NCBI GenBank assembly: GCA_004369085.1
Contig: ML210178.1
Span: 62,001-126,000, forward strand
DNA from: Coprinopsis marcescibilis
Taxonomy: Eukaryota; Basidiomycota; Agaricomycetes; Agaricales; Psathyrellaceae
DNA length: 64,000 nucleotides
Direction: 5' to 3'
The notes below the pieces were generated by a model. The model made no database searches and had not been told where the DNA came from. It saw only the letters and a list, made by a program, of their open reading frames with translations. Shown here in pieces: positions 31,678-43,281 of this stretch. Position numbers and translations under genes: made by a program. Each line of letters starts with the position of its first letter. Position 1 is the stretch's first letter.

Positions 31678-32440
31678 ATGGGGAGAAGGTCTAAAAGGGC
31701 GGCAGCATCGGCACAAAACCTAGCTGCTGCAAAAAGAAGCCAGAAAAACGACTTACCCGCTCAAGAAAGCTTAAGCCAACCAGAATTCATCCCTGGCAGA
31801 CTCCCAAACGGCAAGGAACAGGAATTCTATTACCCAGATGACCATCCCGAATATCCTGGATGGTTCAAGGGAATGGAACAACTCATCCGCGAGCGGGGCC
31901 TTTGGCAAGATAGTAATGGCCTTCGGTTTGAATGCTCTGGGTTCAAGTGCCATGAGGGTGCAACCAATTGTTGCTGCCGCCGAGTGATGTACACACAACC
32001 TGATTTTGTGGCACAGAAGTCGCAACTTGAAGAGTTTGTGGAGTCCCGCGGACATCTCTGCGATTTCTACCCCAAATATCATTGCGAGCTCAATTTTATT
32101 GAGCAGTATTGGGGGATGGCCAAGGCACAGTACCGAAACTCTCCAAGAACCAACAACCAAGATGAAATGGGGAGGCTCATGCTAATTTGCCTGGATAAAA
32201 TAGATAGGGTTCATATTGTTCGGTGAGTTGCTTATGTTCTTGTTGGATACTTGTGTTTATAACTCTCTGTTAGGTTCGCAAAACCGCGGTGCGCGCTTCA
32301 TTTCAGCGTATGATCTTGGCTTGTCAGGCGCAGAAGCGGCTTGGGCCAATAAACGGTACCATAGGCATCGCACATTGCCCCCAATTATGCTTGCAGAGGT
32401 TCGCCGCCAGATGGCAGAGTCAATTGCACCCTTAGATTAG
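31678..32440 (+). pseudogene. Truncated DDE transposase (C-terminal part), probably inactive
   Basis: Exon 1 (31678-32222) encodes a basic start MGRRSKRAAASAQNLAAAK, then PDDHPEYPGWFKGMEQLIRE, GATNCCCRRVMYTQPDFV and YHCELNFIEQYWG. The Glu of LNFIEQ is the usual third acidic residue of this transposase family. The N-terminal DNA-binding region and the part with the first two Asp residues are missing, so the ORF looks like an in-frame fusion of the start to the C-terminal third. After a 49-nt intron (32223-32271), the expected continuation RFANRGARFISAY is found in the other frame (32283-32440), because a run of four A at 32280-32283 has one base too many. The protein is therefore likely dead. 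No independent catalytic activity is expected. Confidence 0.8.
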
Positions 32441-32520
32441 ACTTCTTAGGTTTTCGAAATTTTTTTTTTTTTTTGGGCGAGAATTTGGCGCTCTTGGCGC
32501 TTAGTAATATGCTTACATAA

Positions 32521-32548
32521 GGGTGCCCGATTCCGCTGATAACTACCT
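32521..32548 (-). repeat. Right terminal inverted repeat
   Basis: 28 bp, exact inverse of 31320-31347; followed by TA at 32549-32550. Confidence 0.92.
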
Positions 32549-33166
32549 TATTAGGAGCGCGCGGTGTTTGAAAGTCGATTTCAATGGTAGGTTTCTTTCT
32601 GCGGCGGCCTCACATTCCACAAGTTTGTCTAGCAGAACTCACGTCATAATGTTGGTTATCTTGCCTACTTACCTGGGAAATGAGCTGATATTTCGCAAAT
32701 AGGCAATAAAGCCCTGAACGTTGGACTCACACCATGTCTGTTAACGATCGTCGATCGACGACTGCAGTAAAAGTCTGATACCTGTGTAGTCCACGAGGCA
32801 GCCCTACTATGTAGGCCCCAGGGCTCACTGACCTCGACAGGGACTTGAGACAAGAGAAACGGAGGCCATGGCAGCCTAGGGGAATGCCACAACGGAGGTT
32901 TGCGTCCGTTTACCCAATCCACAATGACCAACAGGGCCTTTAATGCGCCAAGCTTATCCCGGCCGCCGAAAGTATCAGCATCTGTTGAAATTGAATCGCC
33001 ATAACATGGAGCGTCGGGAGGGCCGAAGGGAAGAACCTGTTTAGTTCCCTGATACGACTTTGTTCTTCACACTCTTTTAACCCCCACTCCTTTCCCCTAA
33101 TCTTCTTACCACTCTTTCTCCTCTTGTATATTTGTCCAAAACGCTCAGTGACGGACGTCTTCAGTC
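32549..33166 (+). promoter_or_regulatory. Upstream region of the ABC transporter
   Basis: About 620 bp. The last 100 bp (33060-33125) are a pyrimidine-rich leader (CTCTTT, CCCCTAATCTTC), typical of a well-expressed basidiomycete gene. No additional gene. The right end of the transposon is only 0.6 kb from the ATG. Confidence 0.45.
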
Positions 33167-36100
33167 ATGTCGAGGACAAGTAGCACGGATGAGAAGTCCA
33201 CCGTGGTCAATGACCAGAAAACGAAACGTAATGGTTCCAACACTGAACTCAACGAGAAGGGCTCCGACAACGCCAGTTCGACAAAGATCGTGGACACCCG
33301 CCCCAACATCCCAGCCGTATCATTTTTTAGTCTCTTCAGGTATGTCGTCCTGTTTTCAAAGCAATCTACAGCCACTCATAAATGACGCCAGATTCACAAC
33401 GAAGTTTGAGTTCTTTATCGATTTTATCGCTTTGCTTGCGGCTGCAGCTGCCGGTGCTGCCCAGGTAGGCTGAACTACTTGTCTTATGTCTTGACCCATG
33501 TCTCATGCTTGTCCCACATCCGGATAGCCTCTGATGTCCTTGCTTTTTGGTAATCTTACCAATGACTTCGTAAATTTCCAAACTATTGTCGGGCGAGCGG
33601 CTGCGGGAAACGAAACAGCCGCTGCCCTCGTTCCTGCCGCCGCCCAATCATTCCGCGAGGTCGCTGCACTGGACGCTAGTTATCTCGTTTATATCGGTGA
33701 GTTGTGCCCTGAATGTTGGCAAATGAAATCAATTAACACGCCTTAGGTGTCGGCATGTTCGCATGTACCTACACTTACATGTACGTCTGGGTCTACACCG
33801 GCGAGGTCAACGCAAAACGTCTGCGCGAAGCCTACCTTCAAGCCGTCCTCCGTCAAGATATTGCATATTTCGACAACGTTGGCGCAGGAGAAGTCGCAAC
33901 CCGCATTCAAACGGACACCCGTATGAATCACGCATTCCTTCAACTAGACCATTCCTGACACGAAAGTCCACTAGATCTTGTCCAGCAAGCCACTTCCGAG
34001 AAAGTCGCCATGACAATCAACTTTTTGGGAGCGTTCCTCTGCGGGTTCATTCTCGCATTTGTCCGATCATGGCGCCTTGCTCTGGCTATGTCTTCTATCC
34101 TCCCCTGCATGGCCATTGCCGGTGGCGTTATGAACAAGTTCATCTCCGCCTACAAACAGTAAGTGTTGATGCCATTGTGCCTTCGCTAGGATACCCCTGA
34201 TTTTGGCAAATAGACTTTCGTTGCAATACATTGCCGACGGAGGAACTTTGGCCGAAGAAGTGATCTCAACCGTGCGCACTGCCCAAGCATTCGGCACCCA
34301 GAAGATCCTTGCTACTATCTACGACGGTCATGTGCAAAGGTCGTTCGTCGTTGACATGAAGAGCTCTGTGTGGCACGGTGCAGGTCTCGGATTCTTCTTC
34401 TTTGTAATCTACGCCTCCTATGGTCTTGGTATGTTCCCATTGCAGTTCAAATATGCTAGTATATATAATAACCTTTTTATAGCCTTCCACTTTGGTACAA
34501 CGCTCATCCTTCAGGGATATGGTGCGTTTCAGTTTTCTCGTCTCTTATAGCTGGCGCTGACTTCGCCATTCAGCCGATTCTGGAGCAGTTGTCAACGTCT
34601 TCATGGCCATTTTGATTGGTTCTATCTCGCTCACCTTGCTTGCTCCAGAGATTCAAGGTATATATTTTGCAACAATCCTTTTGTTCCTAACTTTGATGCT
34701 TATGTTCGTCATCAGCCCTTACCCACGGCTGTGGCGCCGCTGCCAAGCTATACGAGACGATTGATCGGGTCCCGAACATCGATTCCGCAAACGAGGGCGG
34801 CTTGAAACCTGAACCCGTTGTCGGCGAGATCACGTTCGAGAACATCACCTTCAGCTATCCCTCGCGTCCCGATGTGCAAGTCGTCAAGGGCTTGTCGTTG
34901 ACCTTCCGTGCCGGGAGAACCGCTGCATTGGTCGGTGCCTCCGGTTCTGGCAAATCCACTGCCATCTCCCTTATCGAACGCTTCTACGACCCTCTTACCG
35001 GCTCTGTGAAACTCGATGGGGTCGACCTCAAGGAGCTCAACGTCAAGTGGTTGCGCTCTCAGATCGGTTTGGTCTCCCAGGAACCTACCCTCTTTGCCAC
35101 CAGCATCAGGGGCAACGTCGCCCATGGTCTCATTGGCACCAAATACGAGAACGCACCGGAGGAAGAGAAATTCGAGCTAATCAAGCAAGCCTGCGTCAAG
35201 GCCAATGCGGACATTTTCATCAGCAAGCTTCCTGAGCAATATGACACCATGGTTGGAGAGCGTGGCTTCTTGTTGTCTGGTGGACAGAAACAACGAATTG
35301 CTATCGCCCGGGCCATCGTGTCGGATCCTCGAATTCTGTTACTTGACGAAGCTACCAGTGCACTCGATACTCAGTCGGAAGGTATTGTTCAGGATGCCCT
35401 TGATAAGGCAGCTGCAGGTGCGTTCCTACATTATTCTTGTGACCCCTGGTCTGATCGCTTGTCTTGCTCCAGGCCGAACCACCATTACAATTGCTCACCG
35501 ACTTTCGACCGTCAAGGATGCCGACGTTATCTACGTTATGGGTGATGGTCTCGTTCTCGAGCAAGGATCCCACAACCAACTCTTGGAAGCAAGTGGCCCC
35601 TACGCCCATCTTGTCCAAGCCCAGCAACTCCGCGAAGCCAGCGAGCAACACCGCATTGAGGATGGTTCAGAATACTCTGAGGACGCTGCTGCTGAGAAAG
35701 GCCACCCCGAAGACTTGGCTCTTGGGCGACAGAACACCGGCCACTCGTTGGCCAGCGCAATTATCGAGAAGAGGCGTTTGGAGAACGACACAAAGGAAAC
35801 GGGCGACGTCAGCATCTATGTCCTTTTCAAGCGTATGGCTTTGCTCGTTCCGGATCAGTGGCGCAACTATTCCTTCGCCATTTTCTTCGCTTGCTGCACT
35901 GGTATGGTCTACCCTGTCGTTGGCATTGTCTACGCTATGGGTATGGCCGGTTTCGCACAGGAAGGTGAAGAGAAGAGGAAGGCCGGAGACCGTAACGCCC
36001 TTTGGTATGTTTGTTTTTGGTGTCCGGTCGTCAGAATTCAGGTTAATCGTTTGATTAGGTTCTTCATCATCGCCATTGTCGCCTCCATTTGCGTCGCTCT

Positions 36101-38073
36101 CCAGAATTATTACTTCGCTACCGCAGCTGCCGCGCTCACTGCCCGTCTCCGCACATCCGTTTTCAAAGCGATTCTCAGACAAGATGGTAAGCATGTATGG
36201 CCATCCTTTCCTCGACAAATGCTAATAACTTGAGTGTAGTCGAGTTCTTCGATAAAGATGAGAACAGCACTGGTAGTTTAACTGCAAACCTCAGCGAGAA
36301 CCCCCAGAAAGTCAACGGTCTCGCTGGAATCACTCTCGGTGCCATTATCCAGTCATTTGCCACTCTCATCGGTGGATCAGTGATCGGTCTGGCATACATT
36401 TGGAAGGTTGCCCTCGTTGGTATCGGTGAGTAAACCCGTTAACCGAGAATCATTGCATTCGCTAACACCGTGTAAAGCCTGCACGCCTCTGCTGGTCTCA
36501 ACTGGGTTCATCCGCTTGGTATGTCCAAGTTATTGCGACCGATTTGTTGTCAAGTTTAACCTCTCGTACAGAAAGTCGTCGTTCTCAAGGACCAGGCGAA
36601 CAAGAAGGCACACGAAGAATCCGCCCAACTGGCCTGCGAGGCTGCTGGTTCCATCCGCACCGTCGCAGCTCTTACTCGCGAGAAGGATTGCTTGAGACTG
36701 TATAGCGAAAGCTTGGACGTTCCTTTGCAGAGGTCGAACAGGACCGCTATTTGGGGTAACCTGCTCTTTGCGCTTTCTCAAGCTATCGTGTTCTTTGTCA
36801 TTGCCCTCGTCTTCTGGTACGGATCCGTCCTCGTTTCCAACTTTGAGGCGGACACACTGCAGTTCTTCGTTGGTCTCATGGTGAGTATATGTCTTTCTTT
36901 GTGCGTAATTCAACGCTAATGTGCATCCCAGAGCACCACATTCGGTGCAGTTCAAGCAGGAAATGTCTTCTCATTCGTACCCGATGTCTCCACCGCCAAG
37001 GGAGCCGGTTCCGATATCATCAAGCTCCTCGACTCGATCCCAGAAGTCGACGCCGAATCTGAAGAGGGCGAGAAGCTCGCGAACGATACTGTGAAGGGAC
37101 ATCTGAAGCTGGACAACATCCACTTCAGGTACCCTACTCGCCCTGGTGTTCGCGTCCTCCGAGGCATGTCCGTAGAAATCCAGCCCGGAACTTATGTTGC
37201 GTTGGTTGGTGCTAGCGGATCTGGAAAGAGCACTGTGTAAGTGATGCGCTACAACAGTTTCAACTATAGCAACTGACACTCTGTTCTAGTATCCAGATGA
37301 TTGAACGATTCTATGACCCACTGTCGGGTGAAGTCTTGGTCCGTACTTCTCTGAATGCCCACGTTATAGGTTGATAAGCTTACCTTAAACTGGTCATAGC
37401 TTGACGGCAAGAAGATCACGGACTTGAACATCCAAGACTACCGCAAACATATTGCCCTGGTTTCTCAAGAACCCACTCTTTACTCGGGATCGATTCGTTT
37501 CAACATCATGCTCGGCGCTATCAAACCGCAATCTGAGGTCACGCAGGAAGAACTTGAGGCTGCGTGCCGTAACGCCAACATCCTCGACTTCATCAAGTCC
37601 TTGCCTCAAGGATTCGACACCGAGGTTGGTGGCAAGGGATCGCAGCTCAGCGGTGGTCAGAAACGTATGTTGTCTTTATCATCACGGAAACGCGGAAGCT
37701 CATTGACTCGATCTACAGAACGTATTGCTATCGCCCGTGCTCTATTGAGGAATCCCAAGGTGTTGCTGCTCGATGAGGCCACCTCTGCATTGGATTCGCA
37801 TTCCGAGAAGGTCGTTCAAGCCGCATTGGACCAAGCGGCCAAGGGAAGGACGACGATTGCGATTGCTCACCGACTTTCTACCATCCAGAATGCTGACAAG
37901 ATGTAAGCGTTTTGCTTTCTATGAAACACACGTTCCTAACTGACGCCTGCCTTTTTAGCTACTTCGTCAAGGAAGGCCGAGTCAGCGAATCCGGAACTCA
38001 CGATCAACTACTTGCCCAGCGTGGAGATTACTACGAATATGTCCAGCTGCAAGCCCTCAGTGCTAACGAATAA
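33167..38073 (+). CDS. Full-size ABCB-type (MDR/P-glycoprotein-like) ABC transporter
   Basis: A gene of 19 exons (18 introns of about 45-75 nt) encoding TMD-NBD-TMD-NBD. The N-terminus is a cytosolic Ser/Lys-rich stretch. The first TMD runs from [15 protein letters not shown] to [17 protein letters not shown]1 has Walker [10 protein letters not shown] (34941-34967), Q-loop SQEPTLF, signature LSGGQKQR and Walker [13 protein letters not shown]. The linker ([17 protein letters not shown]) is charged. The second TMD begins [16 protein letters not shown]2 repeats [24 protein letters not shown] (split by the intron at about 37664-37718) and [16 protein letters not shown], with AHRLST after both NBDs. 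Both ATP sites look complete. Such transporters export hydrophobic compounds (leptomycin/Pmd1-like) or pheromone (Ste6); the substrate cannot be read from the sequence. It is plasma-membrane located by family precedent. No lesion seen. Confidence 0.95.
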
Positions 38074-38419
38074 TCGAACGAGACGATATAATGTTATATA
38101 CCCCATATTAGATCAATTATAGACCGTACTTACAAAGACTTATTCTGGATATTTACTAATAATCACCCTGCATCTATACCCTTCGAATGTTCGAGATGTC
38201 CCGAATCAGCGTCGTCAACATTTGCCTTCTCCAGCCTTGCACTCCCCATTATGCGGTCAAACCGACTGTACTCTAAAGGTCTTCTCTCACATTCCACAAA
38301 TTCAAACCGCTCAAACGCTTATGATAGGGTTAGGCGTTCAATGGATCTGTGCCCAAATCGGAAGACAAGTCGCGACCAATGTCATTGAAATCCTAGCTAT
38401 GTAATAGGAGAAGTTAAGG
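38074..38419. terminator. 3' region of the ABC transporter
   Basis: 346 bp between converging genes, AT-rich at 38090-38160 with several TATA/AATAAT-type stretches where polyadenylation is likely. No gene. Confidence 0.35.
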
Positions 38420-39853
38420 TTAAGCGAAGTAATAGTCAATGTCCGACAATGTCCATGGATAGTCAATCCACCGCCGAATAGCATGGGGCCAGTAAGGATG
38501 CCAATCCGTGCTCTTAATATCCACAAGCCTTGCACCCTCCATACAAGGAACCAGACTTCGAATCTCAGCCTTGATCTTCTTCATCTCGTCACGAGCCTCC
38601 TCCTCCCCAAATGCAACAGTCAGAATCTCGATTTTCACACCTTTCAAGCCGTCAAGCCGTTCCTTACTTGTAAGGAGGTTGTCGAGAATCTGCCAATGCT
38701 CTGCATTTAGGGGTTCGAAGAGGAGCGGTTGGTAGGACCGCAAGAGAACAAGATGGACGTATTCGACCAGTTGTAGTAGAGTACTGGAATTTCTTCAAGT
38801 CGGGTAACAATCCGAAGCAAAGAGTCTGGAACTGGCTTCATTCCAATGACCACGTTTGCCAGCGTGATTCTTCGAAGGTTGGTAAAACGCGGGAAGTCAA
38901 CCGCGTTTTCTCCTGAAAATTTGAAGTTCTGGAGAGGTTTTGTATAACTTCCCGACGCAAGATCTGCCATGGGAGACAACGACGCGCCTGCCATGCCAGA
39001 GTAGAGATCAACGTTAACCAATATTTAGGGGACCGTGTAAATGGCATAAACTTACTCATCCGTGGCAATGTATATGCCAGAGCCTGCAAGGAAGGAGGGC
39101 ACGCGGCCACCAAAGTGCGATAGTTGCTAGGTCCCTGTTTTCCGTCGCCATCTCTGCAGAAACGCAGAGTTCGCCCAGGTTCCGAAAGTCAAACCTTCCT
39201 GGGTGGAGCATGTATGCGGCGATCTGCGGGCGACCCTGGGATTGAATGGAGGTGTACTGAGGTTTTAATAGCCCGTCGTCCGTGGAGCCATTGTGTTGGT
39301 CGTCGACAGGTTTTACCCCTTCTAACTCCAGGCGCACTACCGAAGGACCACACAAGGCAAGAACAGAGGTTGGACACCATCGAAGTGAAATGGAGTGCAA
39401 CGATGCGGAGCGAGAGATGGACTGGAGGGCTCCTTGGACTGGTTCGGGTACTACCTGAATCGATATGTTCGCGATGTACTCCAACGAAAGGTGTTCGATC
39501 CTGTTGAGCTGGCCAATAGCTTGGAGGACCTTTGGTAGGCATTCATCCTGGCTGGTCCAGCCGCTTCCAGAATAAGACAGTACTTTGTTTTCAAGCTTGA
39601 CCGCCCGCACATACGTTGCCAACGACGGCCTGCTTTCAACGGCCATATAGAGCCTTTCTCCGGCAGGTTGACTGGACCAATCAATATGAGAAAGTCTAAT
39701 GTATGGAAAGAGGCGTTCCTGGCATGGCTAGCGAAAGATTGAAGAGATAAGCGAGGCCGTCTTGAGCGATTGGAAGTAATCAGAAACATCCTTCGGGATA
39801 TTGGCGACGATTAACCGGACAATTTCCGCTGGCGTTTCAGACATTGTGGTCAT
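38420..39853 (-). pseudogene. F-box / leucine-rich protein pseudogene
   Basis: The ATG at 39853 opens MTTMSETPAEIVRLIVANIP and the F-box continuation SLKTASLISSIFR, followed at once by TAG. The same frame then continues PCQERLFPYIRLSHIDW and SQPAGERLYMAVESRPSLA, exactly what an F-box protein would have. Further down, the coding frame shifts near 39135 (from TENRDL to NYRTLVAACPPSLQALAY) and again near 38788 (from RLEEIP to STLLQLVEYVHLV). No GT-AG pair explains these jumps. One normal intron (GTAAGT...GGCAG, about 38990-39055) is kept. The C-terminus ends WIDYPWTLSDIDYYFA. Three lesions together argue for a decayed gene; sequencing error at all three is less likely. It is not obviously a copy of the F-box genes at 13588 or 15359. 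Confidence 0.7.
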
Positions 39854-40340
39854 GGAGGTCAAGCCAGAAGTATCCCAGTGGCAGTCACAGACGGTTGTAA
39901 CCTGGTTGTAACAGAATCTCCTGATGGCAATCACAGCCCGCACGGCGCAGACTTCAGGTTCGATTATGCAGACAGCGGAAGGCCAACAACGAAAAATGAT
40001 TGAGATGTGATGCGTGTAACATGTGGGCGAGTAGAACTGACCTTGAGCGATCTCTGTGCCAGGGTTCACGTTAATTAATCGCACAGACTCGGATATTGAA
40101 GTTTGAACACTCGAACGCGGTATCATACCTAAACCTCATTCTACTATCCAGGACAAGGTTATAGTTCGCAGGATCTATTACACAGAGGAACGGCGAGGGG
40201 TGTCGATTTGGCAGAAGGTTGTCTGAAAACGATATTATTCAAGCATATGCATATATCCTCCACTGCAGTCGGACAATTTCATCAACAAGTGTAAGAAGGA
40301 CAAACTCTCAGTTCAAATAGTGTATTGACTCATACACCAG
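39854..40340. other. Intergenic
   Basis: About 490 bp between the F-box pseudogene start and the 3' end of the NACHT gene. Nothing recognisable. Confidence 0.4.
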
Positions 40341-42661
40341 TCAAAGGCCAGTTGCTGGGACTTGGAGCTGGGTGACGCACAAAGATAGAGCTAAAACGGC
40401 AATAGTCACTATCCAGAATTTTGTGGTTGTGAATATATGCACACCTGGCGAAATGTCTATTGCAAGTCGGCTGGAGCGACGATATACGTGAATAGGCCTA
40501 TTGAAATCAAAGCCTGCTAGGGGGGTGGTAGGCGACTCTGATGATACGAAGGATGGTGGTCTACTGTGCATATTGTCGGTTCTAGAGTAAAATAAATTAT
40601 GAGTACACCATCTGGTGTAAGTTTGACACCCACCGCGACGAAACAGCTCCTATCCCTGGTAAAACAATATCAAACAGCCTCGATTTCGCATTCCGAACCA
40701 GTAGCGTCAAGAGGTCGTACTTGAAGTTCATCAGCGGTACCATGTACTTGATCCTGTCAGGACTAGCAAAATTCAGGATTATTCCTCCCCGCCATCGCCT
40801 GCAGATTTGGTGACATTTTAACGGGTTGCACTGGAGATTGCCGATGTCAAGTTGAAATGACGACAATTGAAAGCGTTGATAACTTGAACGACACTCACAC
40901 CAATGCCGCGATGATGGACCGAATAGTACGTCTCGCTCAACTCCGCTAAAAAGTCGGTGTCGCTATTTCCATCTTGCCACTGAAGCACGTTTCCACCCGC
41001 TAAAAGATGAGCCCATTGCGTCACGTCGGCACTTTTGAGTAAGGTTCGAAGCTCTTCATCCTTGAGGTCTGCGCTCGCAAGGTGCCGAGCAAAGCGGACT
41101 GATGGAAGCGAAGGGTTGGGAGTTGTTGCTGTGATTGCAAAGAGATCAGGACCTGCGGCAAGGTCATAGGAAGAGAAAAAGGCTTACGAGCATACATGTT
41201 GAGATATCGTTTGCAAATCGCGGTGTGTACAACCACGTCAGGAACATAGAGATTTTTTTGTATCTCCCGACGAAATGGTCGCCGATCAGTAAGAAAGTCG
41301 ACCAAGGATTTATGGTACACGCGATAGCTCGAGGTTGACACTTGATCAGGGAGAGGGACAAATAAAATCGAGTGTAGCCTGTCGAAAAGTCTCTTGCACT
41401 CGTTGGACCTACTTTCAAGAAGACGATTGGCTTCGCTCGCAAAAACAGGCCTCCAGTGCAAGGACGATAGCTTGCTGATAATGACAATAGCGAGGGCGGA
41501 TTCCGATGGTGATGGCGATTTATTCAGGATTGATGCGTAAAGCTCGTCAAGCGGGGTGAACGGGGCGAGTGATTCGGACGAACCATTTCGTTTGGAGGAT
41601 AGGGCCAGAACCTCCTGCAGGTGGGATTCTGAGTGGTACGAAGTGGGGTCGTTAACATACTTCAAGACCATACTGGCAAACACGAACTGCCCCGATGACA
41701 TGCGGACCAATGCATCGATGTCCTCGTTCGACGGCCATGGGCTGCCACTCTCGTCCTTTGCATGTTTATCAGCAAACGATTGCCGCAGAAACAATTCGAT
41801 GTCCGGGTTTGCATCGTAGCTCCCCAGATCAATTTGGCGTGTCCGTTGCCGTCCCTTGCCCTCGAAGTATTCTCGGATTTCCTTCTCCCGCCGACTTGCT
41901 ATAACAACGCGGAATGGAAATCGACCTGTTTCGAGACATTCATGTATGAGCTTGAGAACCGCTGCTTGTTGTACTTCGTCTTCGCATTCGTCAAGACCGT
42001 CGATAATGATGGTATTTGGCCATTTCTCCCCTGGCTTTTCTTGACGAGCCTGCTCAAGCGGCTGAAGGATGAGCGACTCCATCTGTGACCGCAGGTTCTT
42101 CCTGGGATGCAATGGGTCCCTCGAAACGGCGTCAATAATGAATCTCTTGGCCCTTGGAATCTTCAGAGTGAGCTGGTAAGCGAGGGTGGGAATGAGGCGG
42201 GAGTGATTGTTGGACTTCTGTAGGCGGTAGGAGAAGAAGAACACCGCGGCAAGCGTCTTTTCTTCAGCACAAGCCTCCGCGAGCGTTTGGGCTATTGCGG
42301 TCTTCCCCGTGCCCATAAACCCTGTGAGCCACAGAATATCAGTCGGGTCCTCCCCGCCGTACGGCCTCCGCAACCATTGTAAAATATCGGTTAGAACTTC
42401 TTGTCTTGTGTCTTCTTTGCACCGGGGCGCATCTTCTCGTTCCTTATCGTCTTGGATCGCTTCGGGGGCTACGAACTTAAGAAGGGCTGAGATATCTGAA
42501 TGGATGTCAGGTGAGTTTAACACCGAGAATGTTATAGTGAATTTCCCTGTACCGTCGCGTTCGGTTCTTTCTGTTTGGACGTTGATGTAAACGTTAGAGG
42601 AGTTGTCGACGAGAGTGCTACCTAAAACCTCAACGCCCGACGAGTTTGGAAAAAAAGGCAT
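40341..42661 (-). CDS. NACHT-domain NTPase with a C-terminal membrane anchor
   Basis: Four exons (minus): 41188-42661, 40899-41098, 40634-40830, 40341-40581, 703 aa with exact phase. The N-terminal 60 aa (EVLGSTLVDNSSNVYINVQ) are a short beta-rich leader. A linker with RQEVLTDILQWLRRP leads into the NACHT domain: P-loop GFMGTGKT (114-121), Walker B TIIIDGLDECED (Asp221, Asp224), then RFPFRVVIASRREKEI and the winged-helix-like region SGQFVFASMVLKYV. The last 70 aa contain a hydrophobic helix (FWIVTIAVLALSLCV) near the end, unusual for this class. Fungal NACHT proteins are NOD-like receptors linked to non-self recognition and cell death. No ankyrin, WD40 or TPR sensor repeats are seen here, so this is a minimal form. 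The ligand is unknown. Confidence 0.85.
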
Positions 42662-43281
42662 ATGTAGGTGGTCGCTGCGCAGGGTGTGGTTGGAGAGAAG
42701 AGGTCATGGCTGATCGTCTTTCTTCAAGATACTTGTATTCGAACCTCAAGGCAGTGACCGGGTTGTGACATTGCTGGACGTTAGCTGGAAGGGTTACACC
42801 CACCCATCACATTGGTACTACGGAGACAACATATGACCTGCGACAGTGCCCAATTAGTCTACGACACTAACCACGGGAGTGCAGATTGCACACCTTTGCA
42901 ATCCAAATGACGTCTGCTTGAGAATCGTGGCCTGCAGGACCTAGCATGCATACCACGAGGGTTCAATGTGTTTTGAATGCAACATCATGGCCTTGCTGTA
43001 TTGATGATCGTGGAGGGCAGGCCGGATGAATCGGCCGACAAAGGCTTGTGATGTGGATTGATTAGGCATTTCAGACTCGAAGCGCCACCCACCCACTGAA
43101 TGATGAATCCCTCAGCATCTCTGGAGTGCCTGCTCGAGCTACTTCGGGGCTCGCGGATCTGATAGGCAAGTATATAGCAACTGTATCAGACGCATTGAAT
43201 CTCACAGGTCTGAACACAAGGACATAGTGAAGTAGTACATGACAAAGTTGTGTGATTTTTCGTCCTAATGTCCGAGTCTTT
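42662..43281. other. Intergenic
   Basis: About 620 bp upstream of the NACHT gene and downstream of the receptor-like gene on the same strand. Nothing recognisable. Confidence 0.4.

Larger units (their letters stand above)
31320..32548 (+). mobile_element. Tc1/mariner-like DNA transposon, internally deleted
   Basis: The element is delimited by a perfect 28-bp terminal inverted repeat beginning AGGTAGTTATCAGCGGAATC (31320-31347 and, inverted, 32521-32548). It is flanked by TA on both sides (31318-31319 and 32549-32550), the target duplication expected for the Tc1/mariner superfamily. Total length is 1229 bp. It carries one plus-strand transposase-derived gene. The perfect repeats suggest recent mobility, probably by a full-length relative elsewhere in the genome, because the internal gene lacks most of a DDE domain. 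Confidence 0.85.
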
